From: Novosphingobium sp. Gsoil 351 | GTDB taxonomy: Bacteria; Pseudomonadota; Alphaproteobacteria; Sphingomonadales; Sphingomonadaceae | NCBI RefSeq assembly: GCF_009707465.1 | Contig: NZ_CP046120.1 | Span: 2,261,501 to 2,325,500 of the forward strand | Direction: 5' to 3' | Length of the DNA: 64,000 nucleotides | Shown here: piece by piece, positions 14,822 through 24,089 of the stretch | Layout: every line of letters starts with the position of its first letter | Position numbering within the stretch: the stretch's first letter is position 1 | Notes under the pieces: model-generated | Told to the model about the DNA's origin: nothing | Databases searched by the model: none | Seen by the model: only the letters and a program-made list of their open reading frames with translations | Translations under genes and position numbers: made by a program

Positions 14822-17500
14822 ATGACTATCCGCACGGTGGCGCTGGCCGCCAGTCTCCTGCTCGCAGGCACGGCAATGCTCACGCCAGTCGCCTCAGCTC
14901 AGCCCGCAACGCCGCCGCAGCCGCTTGCCAAATCAGTGCCCAGCGACCTGCCGCGGACTGCACGCCCGCTGCACTATGCGATCGCGATCGAACCCGACGC
15001 TGCCAACCTGACCTTTGCCGGCCAGAGCAGCGCCGAGATCGAGGTTTTCGCCGAAACGTCCGAACTCTTGCTTCACGCAGTCGACCTAAAGATTGCCGAG
15101 GCCCGTCTGGTACCTGCGGCGGGGGGCGTGGCGATCCCGCTCAAGATCGCGCTCGACGAAGGCAACCAGCTTGCCCGCTTCGCCGCGCCCTCGCCGATCA
15201 CGCCGGGCCGCTACACGCTGACCACGCGCTATTCCGGGACAATCTACACCCAGGCCAACGGATTGTTCGCGCTAGACTACAACGACACCGCTACCGGCCA
15301 ACCGCGGCGCGGGCTGTTCACCCAGTTCGAGGCACCTGACGCGCGCCGCTTCGCGCCGCTGTTCGACGAGCCCAGCTACAAGGCGACCTTCGACCTTTCG
15401 GCGATCGTGCCGGCGGCGCAGATGGCGGTCAGCAACATGCCGGTCGCGCGCGAGGAGCAGCTGAGCGGCGGGCGCAAGCGGGTGACGTTTGCGACCAGCC
15501 CGAAGATGTCGTCGTACTTGCTGTTCTTCGGGACCGGCGATTTCGAACGGATAGCGCGGAAGGCGAGCAACGGCACCGAAGTCGGCGTCGTCGTGCCGCG
15601 CGGCAAGATTCCCCAGGGCGGCTACGCGCTCGATTCGCTGGCCGAGCTCGTCCCCTATTATTCGGACTATTTCGCGCAGCCCTATCCACTGCCGAAGCTC
15701 GACGAGGTGACCGGTCCCGGCCAGTCGCAGTTCTTCGGGGCGATGGAGAACTGGGGGGCGATCTTCACCTTCGAGTATTTCCTGCTGAACGATCCCGCGC
15801 TGACCAGCGCCGCAGGCAAGCAGAATATCTACACCGGGGTTGCGCACGAAACTGCGCACCAGTGGTTTGGCGATCTGGTGACGATGGCTTGGTGGGACGA
15901 CTTGTGGCTCAACGAAGGCTTCGCGAGCTGGATGGAGACCAAGGCCAGCGACCACTTCAACCCTAGCTGGAACGCGCTGCTCGACCGTGTCGGTGGGCGC
16001 GAGGCAGCGATGGGCCAGGACGGTTTCGTGACCACCCATCCGATCGTCCAGAAGATCCGTACCGTCGAGGAAACCAACCAAGCCTTCGATTCCATCACCT
16101 ATTCCAAGGGCGAGGCGGTGATTTCTATGCTCGAGGCCTATGCCGGGCCGGACATTTGGCGCAGCGGCCTTCGCGCCTACATGAAGGATCGTGCCTATGG
16201 CAACGCGACCACGCAGGACCTTTGGCATGCGGTGGAGGCGGCGGGCGCGCCGGGCCTCACTGCGATCGCTAGCGATTTCACCAACCAGCCGGGTATCCCG
16301 CTGGTCCGCGTCGCCGAGGCGCGGTGCGTCGGAGGGCATACCCGGCTGGTGCTAGAACAGAGCCAGTTCAGTCGCGACCGCAAGGCTGATGTCGCCGCGC
16401 AGCCGCTGCGCTGGCGGGTGCCGTTGCTGCTGACGCCGCGGGGGGGCAAGCCGACCCGCATCGTGCTCAAGGATGGTCGCGCCGAAGCGACCGTGGCGAG
16501 TTGCGCGCCGGTCGTCGTCAACGGCGGCCAGCTGGGTTATTTCCGCACGCTCTATCCCGCCCCGACGCTCGCCGGCCTGACCAAAAACCTGTCCAGGCTG
16601 GCGCCGATCGATCAGCTCGGTCTGGTGAAGGACAACCTCGCGCTGTCTCGCGCCAGCTATCAGCCGATGACTCCGGCGCTCGATCTGCTGGCAGCGGTTC
16701 CGGTCAAGGGCGATGCGACGGTCGCCGCCGGCGCCGTCGACGAGTGGGGCAAGCTCTACGACAGCCTCGCCGCCGAACCGGCGGAGCAGGCGCGCCTCGG
16801 GGCGCGGATCGCCCGTCAGTGGCGCCCGCGGATGGTCGCGCTCGGGTTCGAGCCGCGCACCGGCGAGACCTTGCCGCAGGCGCAGCTGCGCGCCGGCCTG
16901 ATCGCCATGCTGGGCAAGCAGGGCGACCCGGCGGTCGTCGCCGAGGCCCGCCGCCGCTTCGCCCGGCTCCCCGCCGACCCGCGTGCGCTCGACGGGCCGC
17001 TCAAGACCGAATGGTTGCGCATCGTGGCGGGCAACGCGACCCGCGCCGAATGGGACGCGCTGGCCGCGCTGGCCAAGTCGAGCCCCGCTCTGGTCGAACG
17101 CTCGACCTATTTCGGGCTGCTCGGCCGCGCCAGCGATCCGGCGCTGGCGCAGGCCACGCTCGATCTCGCGCTGACCGACACGCCTCCGCCGACGGTGCGC
17201 GCGGCGATGGTCCGCGCGGTCGCCGAAGGACACGCCGACCTCGCGTTCGGATATGCGATGGCGCACCGCGCCCAGATCGAGGCCCTGGTCGACGATTCCT
17301 CGCAGGCGAGCTATTTCGCTGGGCTCGCCTCCACCGCGCAGGATCCAACCACGCTGACCGCGCTTCAAGCTTATGGCGCGGGCCTCAAGCCCGACCAGCG
17401 CAAGCCGGTGGCCCGCGTGCTCGGCCAGATCCGCCAGCGCCTGGCCGATACCGCCGCGCAAGTTGCGGGGACCAAGGCGTGGCTGGCCGGCAAGAGATAA
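14822..17500 (+). CDS. M1 family metallo-aminopeptidase, secreted
   Basis: This 892-residue zinc aminopeptidase has a signal peptide (MTIRTVALAASLLLAGTAML, cleavage near ASAQP), so it is periplasmic or outer-surface. The substrate-anchoring motif GAMEN is at residues 306-310. The zinc site is HETAH at 342-346, with the third ligand Glu365 in LWLNEGFASW. The order and spacing (HExxH then 18 residues then E) are those of the family. A large helical ERAP1-like C-terminal domain follows. It probably trims peptides for nutrition and has no obvious operon partner. Identification is secure; the symbol pepN is withheld because secreted sphingomonad members form a separate branch. Confidence 0.94.
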   Translation: MTIRTVALAASLLLAGTAMLTPVASAQPATPPQPLAKSVPSDLPRTARPLHYAIAIEPDAANLTFAGQSSAEIEVFAETSELLLHAVDLKIAEARLVPAAGGVAIPLKIALDEGNQLARFAAPSPITPGRYTLTTRYSGTIYTQANGLFALDYNDTATGQPRRGLFTQFEAPDARRFAPLFDEPSYKATFDLSAIVPAAQMAVSNMPVAREEQLSGGRKRVTFATSPKMSSYLLFFGTGDFERIARKASNGTEVGVVVPRGKIPQGGYALDSLAELVPYYSDYFAQPYPLPKLDEVTGPGQSQFFGAMENWGAIFTFEYFLLNDPALTSAAGKQNIYTGVAHETAHQWFGDLVTMAWWDDLWLNEGFASWMETKASDHFNPSWNALLDRVGGREAAMGQDGFVTTHPIVQKIRTVEETNQAFDSITYSKGEAVISMLEAYAGPDIWRSGLRAYMKDRAYGNATTQDLWHAVEAAGAPGLTAIASDFTNQPGIPLVRVAEARCVGGHTRLVLEQSQFSRDRKADVAAQPLRWRVPLLLTPRGGKPTRIVLKDGRAEATVASCAPVVVNGGQLGYFRTLYPAPTLAGLTKNLSRLAPIDQLGLVKDNLALSRASYQPMTPALDLLAAVPVKGDATVAAGAVDEWGKLYDSLAAEPAEQARLGARIARQWRPRMVALGFEPRTGETLPQAQLRAGLIAMLGKQGDPAVVAEARRRFARLPADPRALDGPLKTEWLRIVAGNATRAEWDALAALAKSSPALVERSTYFGLLGRASDPALAQATLDLALTDTPPPTVRAAMVRAVAEGHADLAFGYAMAHRAQIEALVDDSSQASYFAGLASTAQDPTTLTALQAYGAGLKPDQRKPVARVLGQIRQRLADTAAQVAGTKAWLAGKR

Positions 17501-17519
17501 CGCGGAAGGGTGCCCGAAG

Positions 17520-18080
17520 TCAGTCTGGCGCGGGGAGCATTCGCGCGACTATGTCCTGCTCATCGTCAAACAGGATGTGCTTGAGCACCGCGACGATGTG
17601 CAGCGTGACGAGCCCCATCATCAGCCACGCCAGATTGGTGTGGACGAAGTGCGCGGGTCCGGCCGATGCCTCGCCGCGCGGGACCGGCAGGAACGGCACG
17701 GCGAACGGCCCGAAGCCGAATGCGTCCCGATCGTGGTCCGCTGAGGTCATCCACCAGCCGCTCAGCGGGAGAACGAGCAGCAGCACGTAGAACGCGGTGT
17801 GGGTCGCGCGCGCGGCCCACCGTAGCGCGGGCGCTATGGTCGTGGGCAGAGGGGGTGGCCTGTGGCTCAGGCGCCAGCCGGTCCGGACCAGCGACAGCGC
17901 CAGAATGATCATCCCGATCGACTTGTGCAGGCCGATCGCCGCTTGCGCCCTGTCGGTATCGTAGGCCGCGCCATACCAGCCGATCGGGATCGTCGTCAGG
18001 ACCAACGCCGCGATTCCCCAGTGCAGCAGAATCGCTGTGCGCGAATAGGTCGAGCAAACGGATCCGGCCTGGTTTCCCAT
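17520..18080 (-). CDS. cytochrome b561 family protein
   Basis: This small four-helix membrane cytochrome has about 186 residues. The His residues expected to bind two b-type hemes are visible in TAILLHWGIAAL, IGLHKSIGM, RATHTAFYVLL and LVTLHIVAVLKHILF. The organisation matches the bacterial CybB family, which moves electrons from ubiquinol to periplasmic acceptors such as superoxide. The open frame reaches 18110. The methionine at 18080 (MGNQAGSVC) is preferred because it gives the normal short N-terminus. It is convergent with the M1 peptidase gene and downstream of the trehalase reading in the same direction. Confidence 0.88.
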   Translation of the reverse strand: MGNQAGSVCSTYSRTAILLHWGIAALVLTTIPIGWYGAAYDTDRAQAAIGLHKSIGMIILALSLVRTGWRLSHRPPPLPTTIAPALRWAARATHTAFYVLLLVLPLSGWWMTSADHDRDAFGFGPFAVPFLPVPRGEASAGPAHFVHTNLAWLMMGLVTLHIVAVLKHILFDDEQDIVARMLPAPD

Positions 18081-18177
18081 CGCCCTATGGTGCGGCGCGA
18101 TCAGCGCCACCGCAAGCCGTGGATCGCGACGGCTGCCATCGCCGTGCTTGGATTAGGTTCCTTGCTGCGAGCTTGGA

Positions 18178-19687
18178 CTATTCCGCAATCTCCGCGCCGA
18201 CCACCGCGTCGCACGAATCGATGAAGTCGGCGATGACGCCGTTGGTCCAGCCGAACCCGGTCTGCGGCGCGTACTCGCCCCCGCGCCGACTGCGCCGGCC
18301 TCGACATCGTATTTCTCATAGACAAGGCCATGGCGCCGGTAGGTCTGGTCGACGGTTGTCACCCACCGCCGCACGATCTCGCGGGCGAGCGCGCCATGGC
18401 CGTAGCGGCGCAGGCCGGTGACCGCGATCCACTGCAGCGGGGCCCAGCCGTTGGGCCTATCCCACTGCTCGCCGGTTTCGACGAGCGTCGTCCGCAGGCC
18501 CCCCGGGGCGAGGAAATGGCCGCGGACGCATTGCGCGATCGCATCGGCTTGGACTTGCGTGGCGAGTCCGACCAAAGGGGCGCCAACGCGGCGGCGCTGG
18601 GCTGCGGCCGGCGTTGGTCGTGGTGGAGATCGAGATCGGCGAAGAACCCGCGCGATCCGTCCCAGAAATGCCGTTGGATCGCTGCTTGGCGGTCCTGCGC
18701 CCGCCTTGTGTAAGCGGGGGCATCGGTATCGCCGCTTTGCGCGATCGCCGTTTCCAGCCCAAACAGGAATGCGTTGAGATCTACCGGAGCGATCGATGTA
18801 GTCCGGATCGAGGAGAGCGAAGAATCGTCCAGCCAGCGCGAGGAAAAGTCCCAGCCGCTCTCCGCTCCGGCCCGAAGGTCGCGATAGACCTCTCGCGCTG
18901 GCCGGTCGCTTGCGGCGGCCGTCGCGATATCCTCGCGCCAGCTCTCGTCGCGTGGGGTGCCGCTCGGATCCCAGTAGCGGTTGACGAGGCTGCCGTCGGC
19001 CAGGCGCGCCACGTGGTTGCAGCGTTCGCCCGGCCCGATGTCATCGGCCCCTTCCATCCACCAAGCATACTCGCGCTTCATCGCGTCCAAGCGGCGAAGC
19101 GCGACATCGGGGCGACGATCGTCGAGCAGCGCGACCATCATGTGGAACAACGGCGGCTGCGAACGGCCGAGGAAGTAAGTACGCGCGCCATTGGGGACGT
19201 GACCGTGCTCCTCGATGAGATCGGTCATCGCGTCGACGATGCCGTTGGCGAGTTCCGTCTCGCCATCGCGCACGAGACCGAGCATCGTGAAGTAGCTGTC
19301 CCAGTAGTAGATTTCGCGAAACCGCCCGCCCGGCACGACATGACGGTGGCGGACCGGCAGCGCCGAGGAGTAAGTAGCGCCGTCTGCCGGATCGCGCGCA
19401 AGATCGGACCACATGGCGCGGATGTGGTCGCGCAACGACACCGCGGGATCGGCCGATGGGACGGTGGCTCCGGCTGTCGAGGGAGGGAGATTGAAGTTCG
19501 CGGAAACGAACCGCGCCAGCGCCTCGTCGTCGTTCGGCAACTGCCGGAAATCCGCCATGATCGCACCAATCGAACGTTTCGGGACTGCATCGACGAAGGT
19601 TTTGCCGTCGGCCAGGATGTCGCGCTCCTGCACCGCGGCGAGCAGCGGCCCGTAAAGCTCTTGGGGAGTGGCCTGGGTCTTGGTCAC
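18178..19687 (-). pseudogene. trehalase (GH37), coding frame broken by two single-base losses
   Basis: Trehalase hydrolyses trehalose to two glucose. Both family signatures are present: PGGRFREIYYWDSYFTM in the first frame and QWDRPNGWAP in a second frame. The C-terminal segment EYAPQTGFGWTNGV is in a third. The frame changes once near 18573, where a third G is missing after TTT on the coding strand, and once in the run 18278-18282, where five G are present and six would restore frame. Repairing both gives about 503 codons ending at TAG 18178-18180. The start is GTG at 19687, overlapping the upstream hydrolase stop as GTGA. No signal peptide is seen, so it would be a cytoplasmic TreF-like enzyme. 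Real decay and homopolymer sequencing error are both possible; error is favoured. Confidence 0.85.
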
Positions 19688-20644
19688 CCGACGAGTTGCT
19701 TGGCAAAGAAGGCTGCTTGCGCAGCTAGGGGCGTCGTCGGTTTCGGGGCATTCGATCCAAGCCCAAAAGGCGTGCATCATGCCTTCGTACACGCGCAGAT
19801 CGGTCTGCACCCCCGCGCGGCGCAGCGCGAGGTCGGCGAGCACGGTCTGGCTGAGCAGCTGGTCGCGCGTGCTGGTCATCACCAGCATCGGCGGCAGGCC
19901 CGAAAGATCGCCGTAGATCGGCGACAACAGCGGGTTCGTCCGTTCGGTCCCCGCGCTGTAGTCCGCCAGGGTGTCGGGGGCGGAGCGATCTGCCAGGATC
20001 GAAGGCAGGAACGCTTCGCAATCGCCAGCCAGCGCAAGGTCGCCGCTGCCCGAGAAGAACCCGGCCGCTGCGGGCATCGGCAGTCCTTCGGCCCTGATCC
20101 GCGCCAACAACTGCAGCGTCAGCACCGCGCCAGCCGAGGTGCCGTAAATCCCGACCGATCCGGGCGACCGCCGCGCGAGCGCATCTCTGTAAACCGCCAA
20201 GGCATCGTCAACTGCAGCGGGGAACGGGTGCTCGGGGGCCATGCGGTACATGACCGATACCACGGGGATGCCCGTCATCCCGGCGATCGGGATGGTTTCG
20301 GTAAGCGAGCCGGAATCGACCATGAACCCGCCGCCGTGGAAGTTGATCAGCAGGCGCTGTTCTGCCTCGGCATCGAGGCCCCTGCGACGCACCAGCTTCA
20401 CCGCCACGCCGGCGATGCGCGCCTTGGCGACGTCCACCCCGTAACGCTTTGCGCGCCCCTTGTTCAGAGGACGCAAACGGAGCGCCGCGGCCGTACGGAT
20501 GGCCTTGCGGGTCACCGGGTTGCGCATCAGCGAGGCGGTCATTTCGGGCGCCGGGTTTGCCGTCAGCATCGGGGTCATCACCGCTCGCGCTTCCGCGCTG
20601 ACCGTCAGCGCGAAGGGCGGTTGCGGCGGCTTCGCGCCAGTCAT
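19684..20644 (-). CDS. alpha/beta hydrolase (HSL/GDXG esterase family), one-base insertion near its 3' end
   Basis: This esterase-type hydrolase of about 319 residues has the HSL oxyanion motif FHGGGF, the nucleophile elbow GTSAGA, the Asp in TSTRDQLL and the His in MMHAFW. It has no signal peptide. As sequenced, an extra G at 19728-19731 shifts the last codons and reads through into the trehalase gene. Removing one base restores an ending AAFFAKQLVG and a TGA at 19684-19686 that overlaps the trehalase GTG. The ATG at 20644 lies 5 bases after the TBDR stop, so the operon order is TBDR, hydrolase, trehalase. The closest relative in the window is the secreted hydrolase at 27316. It may remove acyl groups from an imported sugar ester. 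Confidence 0.85.
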
Positions 20645-20649
20645 CGGCC

Positions 20650-22992
20650 TCAGCTTCCGAAGCGGTAGCCGACACGCACCCCGTACATCCGCGGCTCGCT
20701 GTAGGTCAGGCCCACCGTGCCGGTGCTTCCGGCGTATTGGTCGAGTACCCCGACCGGCTTCGTCTCGTCGGTCAGGTTGTTGACGAACACGCCGATGTCG
20801 AGCGGGCGGCCGCCGACGTTGCGCCAATCGAGGCTGGCATTGAACAGCCCATAGGCTGGGAGGAAGCGATAGAACGAGGAATTGGTCTGCGCGGTCGACG
20901 ACTTGCTTTGATGGACGTAGTTGATCCCCGCCCGAAGATCCCCCGTCGAACCCAGCGGCAAGTCGTAGCTCGCGCCCAGGGAGAACTTGTGTTTCGGTGT
21001 GTAGGGAAACGGCGAGCCGTTAAGGATCGCGCCGGCGCTGGCATCGGCAACCTTGGTGTACTTCGCGTCGATGTATGAGTAGCTGCCAGTGAGGGTGAGG
21101 CCAGTCACCGGGACGATCGCGGCGTTAACCTCTAAGCCCTGCACTTTGCCTTTGGCAGCGCTGCGCGTGACGTTGAGCTGGGCTGGCCCGGTCGGCAGGT
21201 TGACGGTCTCGACCGTGGTCCTTTGAATGTTATCGTAGATACCACGGTAGGCGGCGACATTGAATCGGCCCGCAAGACCGCCCAGGTCGAACTGCGACTT
21301 CAGCCCGATCTCGACGTCGGACAGTTTCTCTGCCGGGTAGAACCGGAATGGCGACGATGCCGGAACCGGACCGTTGAACCCGCCCGACTTGTATGCGTCG
21401 CGTGCGGTCACATAGACGTGGACGTCGCGCGAGACGTCGTAGTCGAGCGTCGCGGTGTAGCTCAGATAGTCGTCATCGACCGAGCCCGTGGTTGCCGTCG
21501 GAACGCCGATGGCCGTCGACGAGAAACTGTGCTCCCAGGTGTAGCGCAGTCCGCCAGTGACGCTGAAACCTTCAAGGGCCGGCGCGACCCGACCGAGCTC
21601 GAGCGTCGCCTGGGCGAACACCGCCTCGCTACTGTTCTCGGCGTCGAATATCGCCGACAGCGTCGGCACCAACGTTCCCGCCGGGAAGAAGGTGTATTCC
21701 GCGATGCCTGCCGGCAGCTTGGTCTTTTGCCGATCGAGGAACCCGCCGAAAGTGAAGGTCAGCGCCTTGTCGAACGCGGTGCCCTGGAGCTGGAGTTCTT
21801 CGGTAAAGAAGGTCGGTGCCAAGGTCGGTACTCGCCCGCCCTTGAAGAGGCCGGGGTTCGCCGGGTTGACCTGGCTGGTCTGGCTCGAGAGCGGATTGGC
21901 AGTGGCGTCGTAATCGTACCCGTAGATCGTCTTGAGCTCGGAATAGCTGATCACGTTCTTCAGCTTGAGCGCGTCGCTTAGCTCGAAGGTCGCCTGGTTG
22001 ATGATCTGCCAATAGCGCGTGTCGGAAAACTGGTTGAGGTTGTAGGAGACACGGCGCGGCCCGCGCGCGGCCTGATCGGCGACCGCGGTCAGCATGCTCG
22101 GATAGAAGAACGCCACCGGCAGGAAGCCGAGCCCAAACGCGCTCGCGTCGAACCCGGCGGCGGGGTTGAAAGCGCCGAGCACGGTGCCGCCCCCGTTGGT
22201 GTGCGAGTTGTAGTAGCGCCCGACGGTGTAAATCTCGATCCGGTCGGTCGGCCGCACGGTCAGCCCGACGCGGAAGCTCTCGTAAGCGAGGTTGTCGTAG
22301 TCCTTGCCGTTGAAGAACGGCCCGACGTCCTTGGTGTAGCCATCGCGCCGCCCGACTTCCCCAGCGACACGCAGCAGGAGAGTGTCGGGCACGATTGCCA
22401 CGTTGACCGCACCCTCCATGCGGCGGTCATTGTAGTTGCCGTATTCGGCGCGGACGTAGCCGCCGTTGCCGTTCTGCGGCTTCATTGGCTCAAACAGAAT
22501 ATTGCCGCCGGTCGCGTTCTTGCCGAACAGCGTGCCCTGCGGGCCGGCCAGCACCTGCACGTTGGCGAGGTCGTAATAAGTGCCGACCCGACCGTCGACG
22601 TTCACCGAATTGGGCACTTCGGCGAAGTAGTTGACGACGCCCGGGGTAGAGCCGAACGCGGGCCCTTGGCCGCGAAGCGCGAAGAACGCGAACTCACGCG
22701 GATAGCCGCCGTTGATCGTGAACAGCGAAGGCGTGTTGTCGGCGAGCGACGTGCGGTCAGTGATCGCCTTGGCCTGTAGCGTCTCGGCCGTATACGCGGT
22801 GACCGCGATCGGCACATCCTGCAGGTTCTCCTCGCGGCGGCGCGCGGTGACGACGATGTCGCCCAATGCGCTCAATTCGTCATCTGCGCCTGAAACGGAA
22901 TCCGTGGGCGCGGTCTGAGCCAGCGCCATACCGGGCAGAGCGCTGCCGCCGAGCGCAAGGACGACGAGAAGTGTGGAGCGCTTCGAGTTCAC
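20650..22992 (-). CDS. TonB-dependent receptor of the esterase/trehalase locus
   Basis: This outer-membrane receptor has about 780 residues. A signal peptide (NSKRSTLLVVLALGGSALPG, cleavage near MALAQ) precedes the TonB-box-like region and the plug (DIVVTARRREENLQDVPIAV), the VLAGPQGTLFGKNATGGNI motif and a barrel ending GVRVGYRFGS. An ATG exists at 23013, but the GTG at 22992 has GGGAGG at the right distance and starts the signal peptide directly, so GTG is chosen. It is the first gene of an operon with a hydrolase and trehalase. Its promoter region carries the operator-like sites at 23044-23061 and 23111-23128. It should import the locus substrate, probably a sugar ester or glycolipid. Confidence 0.92.
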   Translation of the reverse strand: MNSKRSTLLVVLALGGSALPGMALAQTAPTDSVSGADDELSALGDIVVTARRREENLQDVPIAVTAYTAETLQAKAITDRTSLADNTPSLFTINGGYPREFAFFALRGQGPAFGSTPGVVNYFAEVPNSVNVDGRVGTYYDLANVQVLAGPQGTLFGKNATGGNILFEPMKPQNGNGGYVRAEYGNYNDRRMEGAVNVAIVPDTLLLRVAGEVGRRDGYTKDVGPFFNGKDYDNLAYESFRVGLTVRPTDRIEIYTVGRYYNSHTNGGGTVLGAFNPAAGFDASAFGLGFLPVAFFYPSMLTAVADQAARGPRRVSYNLNQFSDTRYWQIINQATFELSDALKLKNVISYSELKTIYGYDYDATANPLSSQTSQVNPANPGLFKGGRVPTLAPTFFTEELQLQGTAFDKALTFTFGGFLDRQKTKLPAGIAEYTFFPAGTLVPTLSAIFDAENSSEAVFAQATLELGRVAPALEGFSVTGGLRYTWEHSFSSTAIGVPTATTGSVDDDYLSYTATLDYDVSRDVHVYVTARDAYKSGGFNGPVPASSPFRFYPAEKLSDVEIGLKSQFDLGGLAGRFNVAAYRGIYDNIQRTTVETVNLPTGPAQLNVTRSAAKGKVQGLEVNAAIVPVTGLTLTGSYSYIDAKYTKVADASAGAILNGSPFPYTPKHKFSLGASYDLPLGSTGDLRAGINYVHQSKSSTAQTNSSFYRFLPAYGLFNASLDWRNVGGRPLDIGVFVNNLTDETKPVGVLDQYAGSTGTVGLTYSEPRMYGVRVGYRFGS

Positions 22993-23043
22993 TAATCCCT
23001 CCCAAGGGTGCATGCTGTGCGATTGACCGCCTAATCACACATG

Positions 23044-23061
23044 ATTGGTATCGATGTCAAT
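23044..23061. promoter_or_regulatory. LacI-type operator candidate 1
   Basis: The sequence ATTGGTATCGATGTCAAT is an imperfect 18-bp palindrome (7 of 9 pairs) centred on CG. It matches the site at 26046-26063, read on the other strand, at 14 of 18 positions. It lies between the divergent TBDR and hydrolase genes. A LacI-family gene is 1 kb away, and that family typically binds palindromes with a central CG. Confidence 0.6.
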
Positions 23062-23110
23062 AGCCCTTGTGATGCGAGGCATTCCGTGTATCCTTTGGCG
23101 GCAAGGCAGG

Positions 23111-23128
23111 TCTGCTATCGATAGCAGA
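23111..23128. promoter_or_regulatory. perfect 18-bp palindrome before the plus-strand hydrolase
   Basis: TCTGCTATCGATAGCAGA is a perfect inverted repeat with a central CG. Its core TATCGAT is shared with operator candidate 1, 50 bases away. It abuts the hydrolase gene, and its last base is the A of an ATG at 23128. This makes the ATG at 23140, which has GGGAG five bases upstream, the more believable start. A second operator or a different regulator site is likely. Confidence 0.6.
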
Positions 23129-23139
23129 TGGGAGCGAGG

Positions 23140-24069
23140 ATGATCGATCCGCGACAATTCGCTGACTGGGTTAGCGGCGAGGCGAAAGCCATGTTCGTCG
23201 CTGACGCCTTACTCGCCTCCGCGCCCGCGGAGCTCGCGGATCTGCGGCTGCACTACGGGGCCTACAATCGCCGGATGCTCGACGATGCCGTGAAGGCGTT
23301 CGCGGTCGAAATCGCTGAGCGCGAGATTGCCGGTGTCGTGGCCCACGTCGTGACACCGGCTGGCGGAGCGACCGACGAACGCGTCCTGATCTGCCTGCAC
23401 GGCGGGGCCTTCATGTGGGGCTCTGGCGCAGGCGCGCTGCTCGAGGCGGTGCCCGTGGCGGCAATCACCGGTATGGAGGTGATTGCGGTCGACTATCGCC
23501 TGGCGCCCGAACATCCCTATCCGGCGGCGGTCGACGATGTGCTGGCGGTGCATGCCGATCTCCTGAGCCGGTTCGAGCCATCTGCTATCGGCCTCTACGG
23601 TTGCTCGGCGGGTGCCATGCTGACTGCGCAGACGGTCGCGCGGATGGTAGTCGAGGGCCGACCGACGCCTGGCGCGATCGCGATGCTGCATGGGGCTGGG
23701 CTGGACTTCGCTGGCGATTCGGCCGCGACCTCGTCCGCCTTCGCGCTGCGCGCCAACCCCGGCCCCGCACCGTCGGCCGCCCAGCTGCCCTATTTCGCCG
23801 GCGCCGACATGGACCATCCGCTGGTGCTTCCCGGCAACCACCCGGGAATCCTCGCAAGGTTCCCGCCCAGCCTGCTTGTCTCGGGCACGCGCGACTTCGC
23901 CGCCAGCGCATGCTCGGTGATGCACCGCCGACTGCTATCTGCGGGGGCGGAAGCCGGCTTCGTCCTCTTCGACGGGATCTGGCACGCGCACCATATGGCG
24001 GTCGGTCTGCCCGAATCGCGGGAGACCTTCGCGCTCCTCGACCGCTTCTTTAAAAAGCACCTGCGGTGA
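23140..24069 (+). CDS. alpha/beta hydrolase (HSL esterase family)
   Basis: This cytoplasmic hydrolase of about 309 residues has the HSL oxyanion motif LHGGAF, nucleophile elbow GCSAGA, Asp in SGTRDFAAS and His in WHAHHM, plus the conserved YRLAPEHPYPAA segment. The start at 23140 (MIDPRQF) is chosen over 23128 because GGGAG precedes it and the earlier ATG is embedded in a palindrome. It is divergent from the TBDR operon and convergent with the LacI gene. It is one of four hydrolases in this locus, which suggests stepwise removal of several ester groups or several chain lengths. No closer substrate assignment is possible. Confidence 0.88.
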   Translation: MIDPRQFADWVSGEAKAMFVADALLASAPAELADLRLHYGAYNRRMLDDAVKAFAVEIAEREIAGVVAHVVTPAGGATDERVLICLHGGAFMWGSGAGALLEAVPVAAITGMEVIAVDYRLAPEHPYPAAVDDVLAVHADLLSRFEPSAIGLYGCSAGAMLTAQTVARMVVEGRPTPGAIAMLHGAGLDFAGDSAATSSAFALRANPGPAPSAAQLPYFAGADMDHPLVLPGNHPGILARFPPSLLVSGTRDFAASACSVMHRRLLSAGAEAGFVLFDGIWHAHHMAVGLPESRETFALLDRFFKKHLR

Positions 24070-24089
24070 CTAGGCACCGGAATTGTCCG

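Noticed and set aside
18614..20668. 684-residue plus-strand frame over the trehalase and hydrolase
   Set aside because: Antisense shadow; no family features.
18359..20827. A single 822-residue hydrolase-trehalase bifunctional enzyme
   Set aside because: The fusion exists only because of a one-base excess at 19728-19731. Repairing it restores a proper stop and a GTGA overlap with a trehalase start, and the fused frame then loses the real trehalase C-terminus.
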